This document shows positions 10,101-22,200 of a DNA stretch of 64,000 nt, piece by piece. The position numbers and the translations under genes are program-made. The stretch's first letter is position 1; each line of letters opens with the position of its first letter. Source of the stretch: Phallusia mammillata (Eukaryota; Chordata; Ascidiacea; Phlebobranchia; Ascidiidae); NCBI GenBank assembly GCA_003260075.1, contig QLIY01000364.1, positions 82,325 to 146,324 on the forward strand, in the 5' to 3' direction. The notes beneath the pieces are model-generated. The model saw only the letters and a program-made list of their open reading frames with translations. It was not told the DNA's origin and ran no database searches.

Positions 10101-13100
10101 TTGGGTCACAAGTGAAAGTACATACACTGGTTGCGAAGTTGTCGTTCGAGCAGGACAAGATACCGTTTGCTGGAGCGGCCATTGGTGGCTCACAAGTGAT
10201 TGCTGTGCGCGAAAGTTAACAGTTAGGAGATCCAAGGTTTTTTAAGGTACTAGAAGATTGTTGACACTAACGTTCGCATGTTGGTGCGGGTGTGGTCCAT
10301 ACGCCGAAAATGTCACCATTTGCATCATCAACGCAAGTAGATACTGGTGCGCCGATAAGAGCATAGTTGACATCGCAAGTAAATGTGCAATCGCTTCCTT
10401 CGTTCATACCGTCACTGCAATCGACTTGGCCGTTGGCGGGATTAGTGTGTGGTGGTGGGCAGGTAATACCTGTATAATCGGTTAAGTTTTACTTTTGATC
10501 TATTGGGACTTAATTCACGTTGGTTTGATGATTTGTCCTCTTGTTTAGAAGAATTTACAAAGTTCTAGTTGTCCCGAACTTTTTAAGATCTTTAAGTTTG
10601 TGGACATCCTTGTCATAAAATATAAGCATGTTGTTCCTCGGTGCTGTTCGGTGAAAAATGATTACATTATATGGTTATTTCGAAAAATGATCACTTTTAA
10701 GTGACACTGTATGACCAGTGTTTGTTTAAACATAGGTTAGTGTTGTTAGGTGTGAAATATAGGGGGGGGGGTCTTTTAAGTGACACTGTATAACCAGTGT
10801 TTGTTTAAACATAGGTTAGTGTTGTTAGGTGTGAAATATACATGGCATAGTTTTGGTCTTATGCTTAATAAAGACTTTGAGGCCAGTTAATTTGTCACTT
10901 ACGTTGGCAAGTGGGTGCGGGTGAAGACCAGATTCCGATTCCGTCGATGTTCAAGCACTCAGAAGTTGGGGTTCCGACGAGCGCGTAACCAGCATCACAC
11001 ACAAACTCGCATTCACTTCCCTGGTTGTTTTCATCGGAGCAGGTCACTCCACCATTGGTTGGGTCGGTGTGTGGTGGGTCGCAAACGTTACCTGTGGGGT
11101 ATTGCATTCGTTTGAAAGGCATTCTATGCAGTTGAAATTGGTAACATCACTTTTTGTTGTTTAAATGCAACTACAGTCTAACTAAGGTGCTTGAGTTTAG
11201 TTTATTTCGCTTGGTAAAATATGACATAGCTGTGCAACGTTATGGAGCGCAAAACAATGGTTGCACAACTGGTGGATCAATCATAGCTAAACGCGATGCT
11301 AAATAATACCGTACTTCACAGCTTAGTATCGTAGGTCTTTTCGACTATGAGTTTCAATCCGGAAACTAAACCATCATAGTTAACATTCAAAGAATTTGCG
11401 TTTACCTTTTAAATTAAAAGCGAAGCAACCTTAAAAAAATGATGTTACCCATTTGGATTAAGCTCGCAAATTGTTTGTGCTGCTTAAAAAACTAACAAAC
11501 GTTTACAATCGTCAAGATAAGCCTACACAAATCTTACGTCGGCAACTGGGTACATTGTTGGTCCAAACTCCTTGAGCATCATTGTCGTTGTCATCCACGC
11601 ATACACGGTTTGTGTCTCCGATAAGGGTGTATCCGGCATTACAGGTGAATCTGTTCAGAAAATACCAGTTTCATCCAATACATGCCCACCACAACAGATA
11701 AAAATCCACCAGGATAAGTCGTTGAAACAAGTTATGTAGTCATTCTGTGACTACTGTTGCTGGGTCGAGGAATTACAGTTGTTTATTTGTATTTTGGGGC
11801 AAAGCATTCTGCACAGTAATAAACTTAAAAGTATGTATTTGAAAAAATTAAAGGTGCTGTTTTTCCTGGTCTAATGATCTCACTCATTAGTTACATAGAG
11901 TGACAAAGTTTAACATGTTAAATGAAGAGTAAGTAGTTACAAAACTTACGCGCAGTCGCTTCCCAAACGGTTTCCATTCGAGCAGCCGACGGCACCGTTT
12001 GTTGGTGGGGTCTGGGGTGGTGGGCAAGTGATTGGAGGACAGATTGGTGCACGGTTGTTCCATCTGTTGTCCTCTCCTAAAAAAATTCAAAGTTTGATGA
12101 ATTCACAAATCATTTGCCCATTTCAACACACAAAGAAGCTTCGTTTAAACTTTTACAAGAGTTCAAAGTTTTCACTTAGCCTACTCAGTAATCTACTTAC
12201 CGCAAGTGGTTGAGCTGCTTCCTTGCAAGAAGTATCCTGCATCACATGTGAATTCGCACACGCTTCCAACAGTGTTTCCGTTTGTACACGACACGCCTCC
12301 GTTGAATGGGGCAGCTTGTGGTGGTATACATCTGGTTGCTAAACGGAAAGTTCTTGTTATATCAACTAGCTTGTATTTAGGATACAGTCCATCTTTTTAT
12401 CGCTCGGTCTATTAGACTATCTGAGATGCTCTTTAACAGGCAAAGTGGGAAAAAGTTTACGTCTGATCTCGATTTAAACTGATGTCATGTTACTTGTATT
12501 TCAAAACCACATTTTGTTTTTCGGCTTGTTGCTGTAAAACTGCTCAGCTTAAACGTTATGCATTTAGCACACAATCTATCCTTTGATTGCTCGAAGCTTA
12601 AAAATGTCTTTTGACGACGAATGTGTCGTTAAGCCTTATGAAATTGTGTGCATTGCCATATTGCGGAATCTATATCAAAATATTACGTCTGCAAGTGGGC
12701 GCTGGTGAGCTCCAGGTTCCGACTTCATCGACAACACCGCAAGTGGAGACGACTTCTCCGACCAATTCGTAGCCGGCGTTACATCTGAAAGTGCAGTCGC
12801 TTCCGTCGTTGTTGGAGTCGGTGCAGTCAACACGTCCGTTTGCGGGGTTGGTGTGGGCTGGGGTGCATCCTGCAGGACAAACAAATGGTTAAATTGTGGC
12901 AGAATTGTGATCTGTAAAGTGCTACAGAAAGGCTGAGCTGGTTAGACAGGATTTTGCACCGCCCATGTTACCAATGCTAATTGCTGTTCAAATTATATCG
13001 ATCATTTGTATCAAACCCATTGTTGAGAAGCAGCTTGCCCTTGGGCAAAGCAGTTTTGTTCCCACACGTACCACGCCAAGTGTAATTACAGAGAGTCTGC

Positions 13101-15308
13101 TGAGCCCGGTGGTTGAAGAATTACCGAGCAGTAACCGGTGTGTTTCGTGATTATTGCTAATTTGACGTTTGCTGATTCATGAACCGCTCCTAGTCATTGC
13201 TTCTTGTACCGACTGAGCCCGTGAAGAGGCACCAATCAACTTTAACCGGCAATAACGAAACCCATGATATGTCTTAATTGACAGGCTGTGCCCCCGCGGC
13301 CCACAAGGCGTATTTCACACCTTTCCTGGCTATTAGCGAACTAGAGAAGGCACCAATGTTCGCTTCCTAATCGTAATGCCTAATAATAAAATCTTACTGG
13401 CTCCAAGGCATCCGAGCAGGGGCTTGTTGCACTCGTCGGTATTACAGCAACATCTGCATACGGAGTGGGGAATGTCCAAGTTGCATTGGCTTGGGAACCA
13501 CGCAGGTCTGGGGTTCTGTAACAAAACTTCAATTGAAAAACACCTCCGTTTGATACAATGTAAAGTAAAAATTTGTCCGATGTTGCTTAAAAGAAGCAGA
13601 ATGCCTTTACGTTGCTCTCTTTAAATTTTGCTGTCTACGTTTGTATGTTGATGCTGGAATATTGAGTTTCAGTCTTCATTTACCTGGATAAAGTTGTTGT
13701 CGCATGCGTGTGCTTGTTTGCAACGTTTGGTGATTCTCAATCCTTGGTTGTCTGTTCGCACTTCGTTCTGACAAGCTTGCTGTTGATTTTAAAGTTTCAT
13801 GATTAGTTTCTGAACACGATTTGCCTTATACCGTTCAACGTTATAGGTTCATGAAATTTCATGCTCATTTAGCGAAGATTAGCATGCAGCTAACTTTGCC
13901 ACGCAGAGTAATAATAAGTATCGTCAAATGGCTGCAACTGGCAGCCACAATAACAATGACGCTTTATTGACTTTATGCACGTTCAGCCTATAATTTAAGG
14001 CTATGCTGCTGATAAAAAAATGCCTAGCCTGAGGCCAGAGAAGCAAAAAGTCTTCTTTGTGTAATCTCTAACAATTAAGCGCATTTTGATGGCGACAAAA
14101 TTATATTTTTGTAGTTACCTGATTGACTTGACATTGCTTTAGTCGACCATTCTGCATACAAGCTTCGTTGCTTCTCTGATTTTCGCAAATCCAGCATTGA
14201 AGAGCTAAACAAAATATTCGTGTGATTATTTAGTTGTAAATGCCAAGCATTTAGAGTGACGTTATGTTTTGTAAGCCCAAAATGCGTTCAGTATGATTTT
14301 CTTTGCCCACAGAATCAACGTTATTCCTAAGATTTCCGCTTATCCTAAAAATAGGATCATTTTTGCGTTTGCTTTGCCTATATGACGTATCGCAGACCTT
14401 CCCGATTACACCATCACAAAAATAAAACGCGATGCGCCGTGACCATATTAATCCAATAACATCGCGCACTTCATCCTAGGGCTATTTGTTGTGTCTGCGT
14501 CATGTTTGTACGTAGAATCGTTCGCAGAAGCTAAGATGTTTGTGGAAGTAACGCAAGGGCTCGATTATGCTGCCGGCACAGTGTTGATTGGAAAGAAATG
14601 TCTATTTGAGTTTGTTTTAGAACAATTCTTCTTACCCATATCAGACAGCTCATTTTACTTAAGGTAAGTCAACGCTTTCTTATACTACACAGCCTGTACA
14701 TGTAACAAACATTTATCTAATCCTATAATCAAGTTACAAAAATTAAAAAAGGGCCTTTGTATTACATGCGAGATACGTGATGTTCATATTTTTTGTTGAA
14801 TAGCTTTCGTTTTCGGTTTGTAATGCGCTTAGGCGTATAATTTAAATTGCTCCAGGTGCTTTTCATGCCTGGTTGTCTGTACGTCGCGTTTGGTTTCAAT
14901 TACGTTGAAGTCGACGTTTTCGAGTGACAAAAAAAATTATAAGACAGACATTCGTATTCCCTGGTTAAATATTTCGACTATTTATGATTCTGCGCTTTGC
15001 GATTCCCACGTTTAAAATACCGGACATGTTACGTTAACCTCCGTCTTCGGCTGTATTTATCGTAACATTTTTACGCTTTATAATTAAAATTGTTTTGCCA
15101 AAAATTTAAAGATCAAAGACGAAAAAATGGTTTAGGCTTAACATCGATATATATAATAAACATTTTACCAAATCTAAAACAAAACTTTAAAAAATGGGCA
15201 AAAAATCTACTCAAATCTTTAAAAAAAAATAAAAAAAAACGTAAACTGCATACCTGATGTTGAAAGAACAAGTGAGGTAAAGACGGCGACAACACTGTAG
15301 AACTTCAT
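6176..15308 (-). CDS. Gene B: secreted Ly6/uPAR - 13 sushi (CCP) - vWA protein, complete
   Basis: Twenty-two exons: 15254-15308, 14119-14204, 13684-13779, 13398-13515, 12687-12869, 12201-12338, 11950-12076, 11538-11650, 10903-11091, 10272-10469, 10005-10202, 9688-9885, 9206-9397, 8931-9125, 8663-8860, 8394-8591, 7656-7847, 7241-7426, 6997-7108, 6687-6835, 6449-6612, 6176-6382. All splice sites are GT-AG and phases are consistent throughout. The order is signal peptide ([18 protein letters not shown]), Ly6/uPAR domain, 13 CCPs, vWA with intact MIDAS (DSSSS, TRTGQAL, ITDG), then a short Asp/Glu/His-rich tail ending AELAG and TAA. No serine protease or membrane anchor follows, unlike complement factor B. 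A TATA box lies 62 bases before the ATG. Likely a secreted adhesion, coat or recognition protein. It is the tandem paralogue of gene A. Function unknown; exon edges are inferred. Confidence 0.9.
10690..10845. repeat. Local duplication around a 10-G filler
   Basis: About 70 bases beginning TCTTTTAAGTGACACTG, or a close variant, occur on both sides of a run of ten G (10762-10771) in an intron of gene B. This fits an unmerged contig overlap written with a filler, not a real repeat. Confidence 0.8.
12433..12545. repeat. Dispersed repeat, copy in gene B intron
   Basis: A stretch including TTTACGTCT, then CTGATGTCATGTTACTTGTA and a TTCGGC segment. It is matched closely by 15895-16025 just upstream of gene B. 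The family is unknown. Confidence 0.6.
13398..14204 (-). other. Gene B Ly6/uPAR three-finger domain
   Basis: Exons 14119-14204 ([15 protein letters not shown]), 13684-13779 ([20 protein letters not shown]) and 13398-13515 ([11 protein letters not shown], then [10 protein letters not shown]) form a Ly6/uPAR domain with the CCC and terminal CN signature. It is clearly homologous to the gene A domain, with FPSQC and ACQNEV identical in both. Confidence 0.88.
15254..15308 (-). other. Gene B signal-peptide exon
   Basis: ATG on the minus strand at 15308, encoding 18 residues with a hydrophobic core ([10 protein letters not shown]), and a GTATGC donor at phase 1. Length and phase equal those of the gene A first exon (55 nt). 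The TATA box just upstream supports this as the true first coding exon. Confidence 0.85.
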
Positions 15309-15369
15309 CTTGAAGCTGAATATCCCAAGTCTGTTCAGCAAGTGATGATTACCCCTACTTTGCTGCTCG

Positions 15370-15377
15370 CTTATATA
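15370..15377 (-). promoter_or_regulatory. TATA box of gene B
   Basis: TATATAAG on the minus strand, 62 bases before the start codon. A transcription start about 30 bases downstream would leave a short untranslated leader. Confidence 0.6.
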
Positions 15378-15894
15378 CTATAAGACGGAGGCGTATCATC
15401 CAATAGGGGATCACCATACTCCCGCCAGACCGGTCGCCTTTTTTCCGTCTTCTCTGACCTGGTCAACCAGTTTTTGCCTGCGCCCGGCAATGTCACGTGA
15501 TTCGCTCTTGTCAGACGTTTAATTAAGTTTGTCGGCGAATGAGATCGATCGAATGCGGATTAATAATCACGTGATCGCTTTGGCCTTTTTGCTGTCACCT
15601 GGAGGGCGACCAGGATAAACACTGGCTTCGACTAACGCAACATGCTCAAGCTACCAGAACTTGACAAGGCTTTATGAGCTAATATAATTTATTTAGAAAC
15701 ATTGTTTAAACAAAGTTTACAAACATATGTTGAGTAATCTTTTGCAAATTCTGCACTAAATTTTGGTTGAAAAAATAATTGTAACTTATATCGAAAATCG
15801 CGTCTTAGATTTCCCGCGTGGCCTGTGTTAAATCTTGGCACTGGTTTTGTGGCTTTTTGGATTATCTGAAAGTGGCTCCTTCGCAATGGAGTCT

Positions 15895-16025
15895 CTTTTT
15901 CAGGACAAGTGGCGAAAATTTTACGTCTAATCCCGATTTAACCTGATGTCATGTTACTTGTATTTCGAAACCACAGAACTAGTTGATGTTCTTGTTTTTC
16001 GGCCTGTTACTGGAAAACGGATTAA
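15895..16025. repeat. Dispersed repeat, copy upstream of gene B
   Basis: Closely related to 12433-12545, sharing the CTGATGTCATGTTACTTGTA core. Differences are scattered point changes and a short insertion, so this is an old dispersed repeat and not an assembly duplicate. Confidence 0.6.
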
Positions 16026-16489
16026 TTTGCATTTTGTTTTGTTTTTTCGTTTCACTGACCTGAAATCTTGAGGTCGTTCTAGTTGTAGCGATTAGCGGGA
16101 GACCGATGGCACATTTGCATTTCGTGTTGTGTTACAGGATACATCGTCGGGATTACCCAATTTTTTTATTACGGATGATAAAATACTTGCGTTTATCAAA
16201 ATATTTCAAAATCTTGCCTAACCCTTATCTACACATAATTATGTATATAATATATAAAATTATAATATGTTAAACTTTAGTTAAGTATATTTTCAGTAAT
16301 ACACAATCAGTCTGTGTTTTTCGTTGTGCGATGTAACATATAAAGATCGATTTCGACGATGATTGGCATCCTTAATTATTATTCGAATAGAATAATATAA
16401 CATTTTCTTGTTGTTTGCAACCTAGTTACTCAGAATATTATCGTTGAATGCTTTTAGAATAGATGTCTCCGTGATGATGGCATGAGCAT

Positions 16490-16552
16490 TGGTCGAAACG
16501 TCTGAACAATAAAGCATGTCGCTTTTTTGCGTCTATTTTGGCCGTTGTGTTT
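16490..16552 (+). repeat. Dispersed repeat tail, copy 2
   Basis: Contains GGTCGAAACGTCTGAACAAT, then AAAGCATGTCG and a segment ending in GGCCGTTGT. It is the counterpart of the minus-strand copy at 3490-3550. The AATAAA-like core suggests the 3' end of a retroelement, but no reverse transcriptase is visible nearby. Confidence 0.5.
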
Positions 16553-18690
16553 CTCTATGAACTTAAGAATAGATACACTTTCAGACATTTTCTATCTGTG
16601 TTGTTTTGGCGCGACTCATCGATGGTCGTTTATCATATTTGGATCATAACTGTTGTAAATATGTTCTACCATTGTCGCTAAGCGTTTTATTGCTGCCATG
16701 ATTTTAGAGTGTGTTCGTTCGCTTGTCTCTCTGGATAGAGTTTTTATGTGCAATGTTTGTGGATTTGGATGGGTTTTGTAATGGAAATTCTGCACAAGGC
16801 ATCAGCAAAACAAAACTTTAATAATATTGTTTGTACTATATTTCCATGTACGTAAAGCTGTTGTGTTAAAAAAATCCCATCGGTATTTGTTTAAATTGGC
16901 GTGCTTTATGGTAACGTTATTATGAGCCAAAAATGCCTGTTGCAGAAATATTGCGTTTCAAAATTTACATTTAGAAGTCGACAACCCGTGTTTTTGTATG
17001 TTTTTATGCTTGACATGCAGAACATCGTAAATTAGCGACAGGTCCAAACAGCAGAGCAGCGTCTCATTCGTTTTTGAGTAAGAGCAAACATATTTAAAAA
17101 ACAAACGCATCCGACCGACCTTCCCACAAAGTCGCGGCGATCTTTGCCGTGTCGATGTTTGTTTACAAGTATCAACACGCCAAGTGGCAATCCCGCCTTG
17201 CCCATGAGACGTGGAAAGCGAACAAATTTTGTTGTAAATGTTTACGAATCGCCGCCTTCAACGCTACAAGATTGACCTCATGATGTTAGGTGACCAAAGT
17301 CGAACCGGGTCAAATACAAGCGTCTTTTAATCGTTGCTCTGACGCGATTTTGTTCGTGGACACTTTTAATCTGCTGTTGCGATTGGTTAGAGGCTTGATT
17401 CGGACAAACGTGCTTAATTACTGATCTGACCAGACAGGTTACGCTTGCTTACCGCATTATAACACAGTGGTCAATACTGTTGCAAATGCGTGGCATTGTC
17501 ATCCATATGGGCAAAGCTTTTAAAATGAGTCAGTTTGCGAGTACGTATGAATTTTAGTTTTTGAATAAATGTCGATGCATGTTTCATAAAACATTTATGG
17601 CTTAAAAATTTAAAGAACAAATGGACGTGGGTTTAAGTCTTCCAACTATGAGTGCTGTTCGAGTAATTTAGTTGTATTAAAATGTGACGTTCTTCAATTG
17701 TGTAAACAGTATTAAAACTGTCAGTCCCCCTCCCCCACGCAAAATAAGCGGCTGCGGGAATCAAAATGGGTAACGTTGTTCAGATCTTTGGGTGCACGAC
17801 AGAGTTATAGCCACGCAACTGTTAAAGGCCTTCTCGGAAAATGTAATTTGGCTTAGGCATTGTCTGCCGGTGTCTGAACCGACTCGAATTCAGGTTTTGG
17901 CTTCTAATTTAGCGCATGCACGTCCGGTCCATGACTTCTGCCCTAATTTAAATCAATTTTTCGCAAAATCTTAAATCCTGTCTTAATCACCCGGATGTCC
18001 AGATTTTATTCATCAGGACAATTCATTTTGCCAGGGAAGCGACCGTTAGCAATCAAGCACACTCGCCTTTTTTAGCTAATGAGTTTTTAGCATGATTTCA
18101 TGCACCCACCTGATCTCGTAATTATTCACAATGTGCTGAGGTGTTGCCGAAATTCGTCACCATCTCTTCGGTGAAATTACGTGGCCATCAAGTTTACCGT
18201 CCTCGTGTTTTAATATATTTTCGCGCTTTTGTTTGCAAATAAATCACCACACGTCGTGGACTGGACGGAGCTTGCGTAATTAATACCGCCCAAGATTGTA
18301 AAGCCAGAAAAATCGTTTATATTTATTTTTAAACCGCGCCCAGATTTGACCTGATTTGGCTTGACTAACTGACCGGTTTGTGGTGTTTGTTTTAGTTTTG
18401 ACACAAACTACAAACCATTAAGCTTATATTAGCACGCACTATTCCAGCTTTATTACAAAAAAATCGTAGTATAACTTAGTAGCCAAAGTTGTAAGCTGGG
18501 CTGGATTCGGGCTTAAGTTTGAATAAAATGATTCAGGCCTGACTTCACATTCGGCTTATTTGTTCACACTCGACCTTATGTGGGCTTTGTTTCAAAAAGC
18601 TGGTTGCCAGGTTCCGACCAGGTTTTTGGACCCCAAGTTCGGTGTTAATCGTATTTTTTGTTACGACCAACATTTTTATATTCCTTTTTA
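16553..18690. other. No gene recognised
   Basis: AT-rich sequence with only short, motif-free reading frames on both strands. I see no exon with domain similarity and no RNA gene. Confidence 0.5.
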
Positions 18691-19267
18691 CAACTTTTTT
18701 TAAACACTGTTTTTGACAAAGTTTGTTTGGTCTTGTTGTGCAGCCATTACCTCACAACTTTTTTCAAACACTGTTTTTGACAAAGTTTGTTTGGTCTTGT
18801 TGTGCAGCCATTACCTTACAACTTTTTTCAAACACTGTTTTTGACAAAGTTTGTTTGGTCTTGTTGTGCAGCCATTACCTTACAACTTTTTTTAAACACT
18901 GTTTTTGACAAAGTTTGTTTGGTCTTGTTGTGCAGCCATTACCTTACAACTTTTTTTAAACACTGTTTTTGACAAAGTTTGTTTGGTCTTGTTGTGCAGC
19001 CATTACCTTACAACTTTTTTTAAACACTGTTTTTGACAAAGTTTGTTTGGTCTTGTTGTGCAGCCATTACCTTACAACTTTTTTTAAACACTGTTTTTGA
19101 CAAAGTTTGTTTGGTCTTGTTGTGCAGCCATTACCTTACAACTTTTTTTAAACACTGTTTTTGACAAAGTTTGTTTGGTCTTGTTGTGCAGCCATTACCT
19201 TACAACTTTTTTTAAACACTGTTTTTGACAAAGTTTGTTTGGTCTTGTTGTGCAGCCATTACCTTAA
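18691..19267. repeat. 64-bp tandem repeat, nine copies
   Basis: Nine head-to-tail copies of a 64-base unit. Each unit has the core AAACACTGTTTTTGACAAAG, followed by TTTGTTTGGTCTTGTTGTGC and AGCCATTACCTTACAAC. Copies differ by only one or two bases, mainly in the T tract and ACCTT/ACCTC. The period is not a multiple of three, so the long reading frames across it are chance. It is a minisatellite. Confidence 0.97.
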
Positions 19268-22200
19268 CTCTTAGATAAATCGTGCCGATGTGGAAATAAG
19301 GTATTGATGTGCATAACTCTGAGAAGCAGTTTCGATTTTCGACGCACTTATTTGCATTCACCTTAAATGCAGTTATTTCGTGTTGAACAAGCGAGTATCT
19401 GTTTAAAGGAATTCTGTCTGGACCGGACTAAGCCCATCAGTCAGATTACCAATCAAGTTTATTTTCAGAAATTACTTTATTATGGTAAAATTTTTGTACA
19501 AAATTGCAGTTGTTTTACTGCGCATCAAAATTTAATACCAGCAACGGAGATTTAAAATTGCATTAAAAAAACACATAATACACCAGCTTCAAGCAGAATA
19601 AAATTAAGTTGAATACCACTGCAACCCCAAATATTGTAATGACTACGTTGACATAAAATAATGACAGATGATAGGGACCTTTGCGCATGCGTAATTTGCC
19701 TGCGTCCATGCTGACTGTACATGCAAAATTGGCATTCGGCGGAATCTTAATTGCTTGCATTGCATATTTAACGTCAGTGTTAATGGCTATTAGCCCCGAA
19801 GTGCCATGTGCAGCCATATTCGCTCTTCGAAAATGCCCTCGTTGCCAGTTACGTCAATTTACATGTCTCCGAAAACGCATTTCGTTTTATCATTATCCAT
19901 TCAAATTTGATGGATGTGTTCATTTGAAATGGATATGTGCATTCTCACAAAACGAGACCTTTAAATAAACATCGCGCTTGGAAGTCTGCATTCGTGTCTT
20001 TACTGGTAAATGCTATGCCATTTATTTATTTTAGTGTCGTTTTAACTAGCTTTATTTTTTTTGATAAAAAAAAACTTTGTAATTTGCGCACGTTGCAACG
20101 ATTTGTTTTGCAAATTCCATGGCACTTTTTACATGAAAACACACCTAAAGCAAAGCTCCTTGCTATTCTGAAACCACAAAAGCAGACCGAAAAGTTGTTT
20201 TGCGAAACAGCAATTTAAAAAACGCCGAATGCGTACGACAGTTTGGAAATTACAACGTTATGTAACCACATAAATATCGTAATGACCATCAAAAGCGTGC
20301 CAATCGTGCATGCACGTTGACGTTATTCGTCTGGCGCATGTGTTGATCATTACACATTTTTGCCTTTGTTTGGAGCGAACGCGTGGGTTGCGTTGAACGT
20401 CGCGACTTAGTCCGCAACGGAAAACAAGAACAGCCTAAAGCAGTAGCTCTTCCCGTTGATTAAAGCCATGAATTATGTTACCAGGCGCATAGTTTCTTGT
20501 TATACTTCCTATTATTCATCCTCGTTGGTCGCTTTATTCATTTTCGAAAAAAACAACTAGTGTGAATCAGGATTCGTCGACAGCGTGGGCTATGAATTGT
20601 TCCTTATTCGTCCTTCGCCACTTTATTTTTAGCCCCGAAACACTACTACGGACTACATACACGTCTGGTGCCTTTGTGTGCTAAGGTACTAGCGAGAATT
20701 TTTAGAAACAGAATTTCAAGTGTCTAAAAACGATTTTTCAGGACCACATTTTTTGCTGACGTATTACTAAGTCTTACTGTTACGTCAATGCCGAATGAGC
20801 AAAACCAAAAGACTACAAAATGATATATTTGTCGCCCACAATCTTTATACCGTGGTAGTAATGCAATTTCGCATTAGGCATTTGCTTGTATAAAGTGTCC
20901 ACAGCTTTGCAGTATGTTTGGGAAATGTTTAATTGTTGCACAGTTTCGTACGTCACTCTTGACCTTTTGTAAGTTACAATTAATTTGTCTAAGTTGCGTT
21001 TGAAATTCGGGAACTTCCGCTAAGTTTATCTGCGGTCAATTTTTAACCAATATTAGATGCTTTGCACGAAATGACATTTGCTTCAAGAACCGATTCAATA
21101 AAAAATGGTTCGAAGTTTCCCTGACCTGTTATATAGGCTAATTGTGTTCCTAAATTTTATTAGATGCCTAATATAGCGATTTATCACTGAAAAACATTTT
21201 TCAGTTTTTTTAGCTAAACTTTAAACATGATCACTTTTATCGACAAATCTAAGCCAGTTATTTTAAAACCGCTGTGGTTTGATAAAACAAAATTGCTGCG
21301 AAAAAATAACTACGTAATAGGTAAAGTGGGGTTTAGTTTTTTACGGAGAATCTTATTGCACTGGTGTGTAAAGCAAAAAGCACTTTTTATCAGCGGTCAG
21401 TGCGTAGGAGTGGTGGATTCAATTCTTTGAAGGATTACAACCGCAGGGATTAGAACTCCTATTGTATTACCATTACAATCGTGACACACTAACCCAAGCA
21501 CGTCAGATTGTGTGTCCAAAACTCAGGTGATTTGTGAAGAAATTGAATCATGGTCTTACCTCAGAATATGCAGAGGTTGAATCGCAAGGACCTGCATTCT
21601 TTAAGTAACGTCTGGCTTTCTGAGTCTTTCCGATTTCTCGATAAAGAAGCGACGTTACGTCAGAGTATTACGCACACGCATGAGTCTTGCAGACAGACGC
21701 ACACTTGCTTTTCCGTTTGTGGTGAATCTATTCATGGCTGTATGTCTATTCTCCTGTTTCTTCGGTTTTGCACTGGGTTGTTGTTTGTGTTTTCGGAAGT
21801 CTTACTCTGGAATAGGTTAACTTTTGCGGATTTTTGAAATTTTGTTGTTTAGGTGTACATGCTTTTCAGTTGATGTGGGATGGCGCAAAATATCCAACAT
21901 ACGTACAATGTTTAATGAGTCATTCTCCTTATGTTTGTAGCGCTTTTATTCTTTGAAAGATGATTTACTATTACCATATTGGTTAAATAAGTTTATGTTG
22001 GTCATAACTTTTTCTACGCTTTTTCAAACAAAAGCCTTACATTTTAGGAAGTTTTTCAAAGCATTTCTATGTGGTGCGGTGAGGTGTCATAATAAATTGT
22101 GCGACCACTTCTGTTGGATTAGTAAGAGCTTTTTAAAGGACCAAATAACACATTTTGTATTCAACAAACCATTGGTGTAATGTGAGTTGTTGCATTTGCT

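Larger units (their letters stand above)
7241..12869 (-). other. Gene B array of 13 CCP (sushi) domains
   Basis: Eleven CCPs are each on one exon of 183-198 nt with phase 1 at both ends; CCPs 2 and 3 are spread over exons 12201-12338, 11950-12076 and 11538-11650. Each has the four-Cys sushi pattern with a late Trp, for example [10 protein letters not shown]. CCPs 3, 5-7 and 9-11 carry an Asp/Asn-rich loop after the third Cys, commonly DDGNGD followed by GVW. CCP 12 lacks this loop and CCP 13 ends with a doubled Cys. The uniform symmetrical exons indicate growth by exon duplication. Confidence 0.9.

Noticed and set aside
7241..12869. Complement factor B or C2 homologue
   Set aside because: CCP and vWA are present, but there is no trypsin-like domain after the vWA, and a Ly6 domain precedes the CCPs.
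18723..18972. Repetitive protein encoded by the 64-bp array
   Set aside because: The unit length is not a multiple of three, so frames shift between copies and no consistent peptide repeat exists.
18691..19267. CRISPR array
   Set aside because: Repeats are directly adjacent without unique spacers, and the DNA is eukaryotic.
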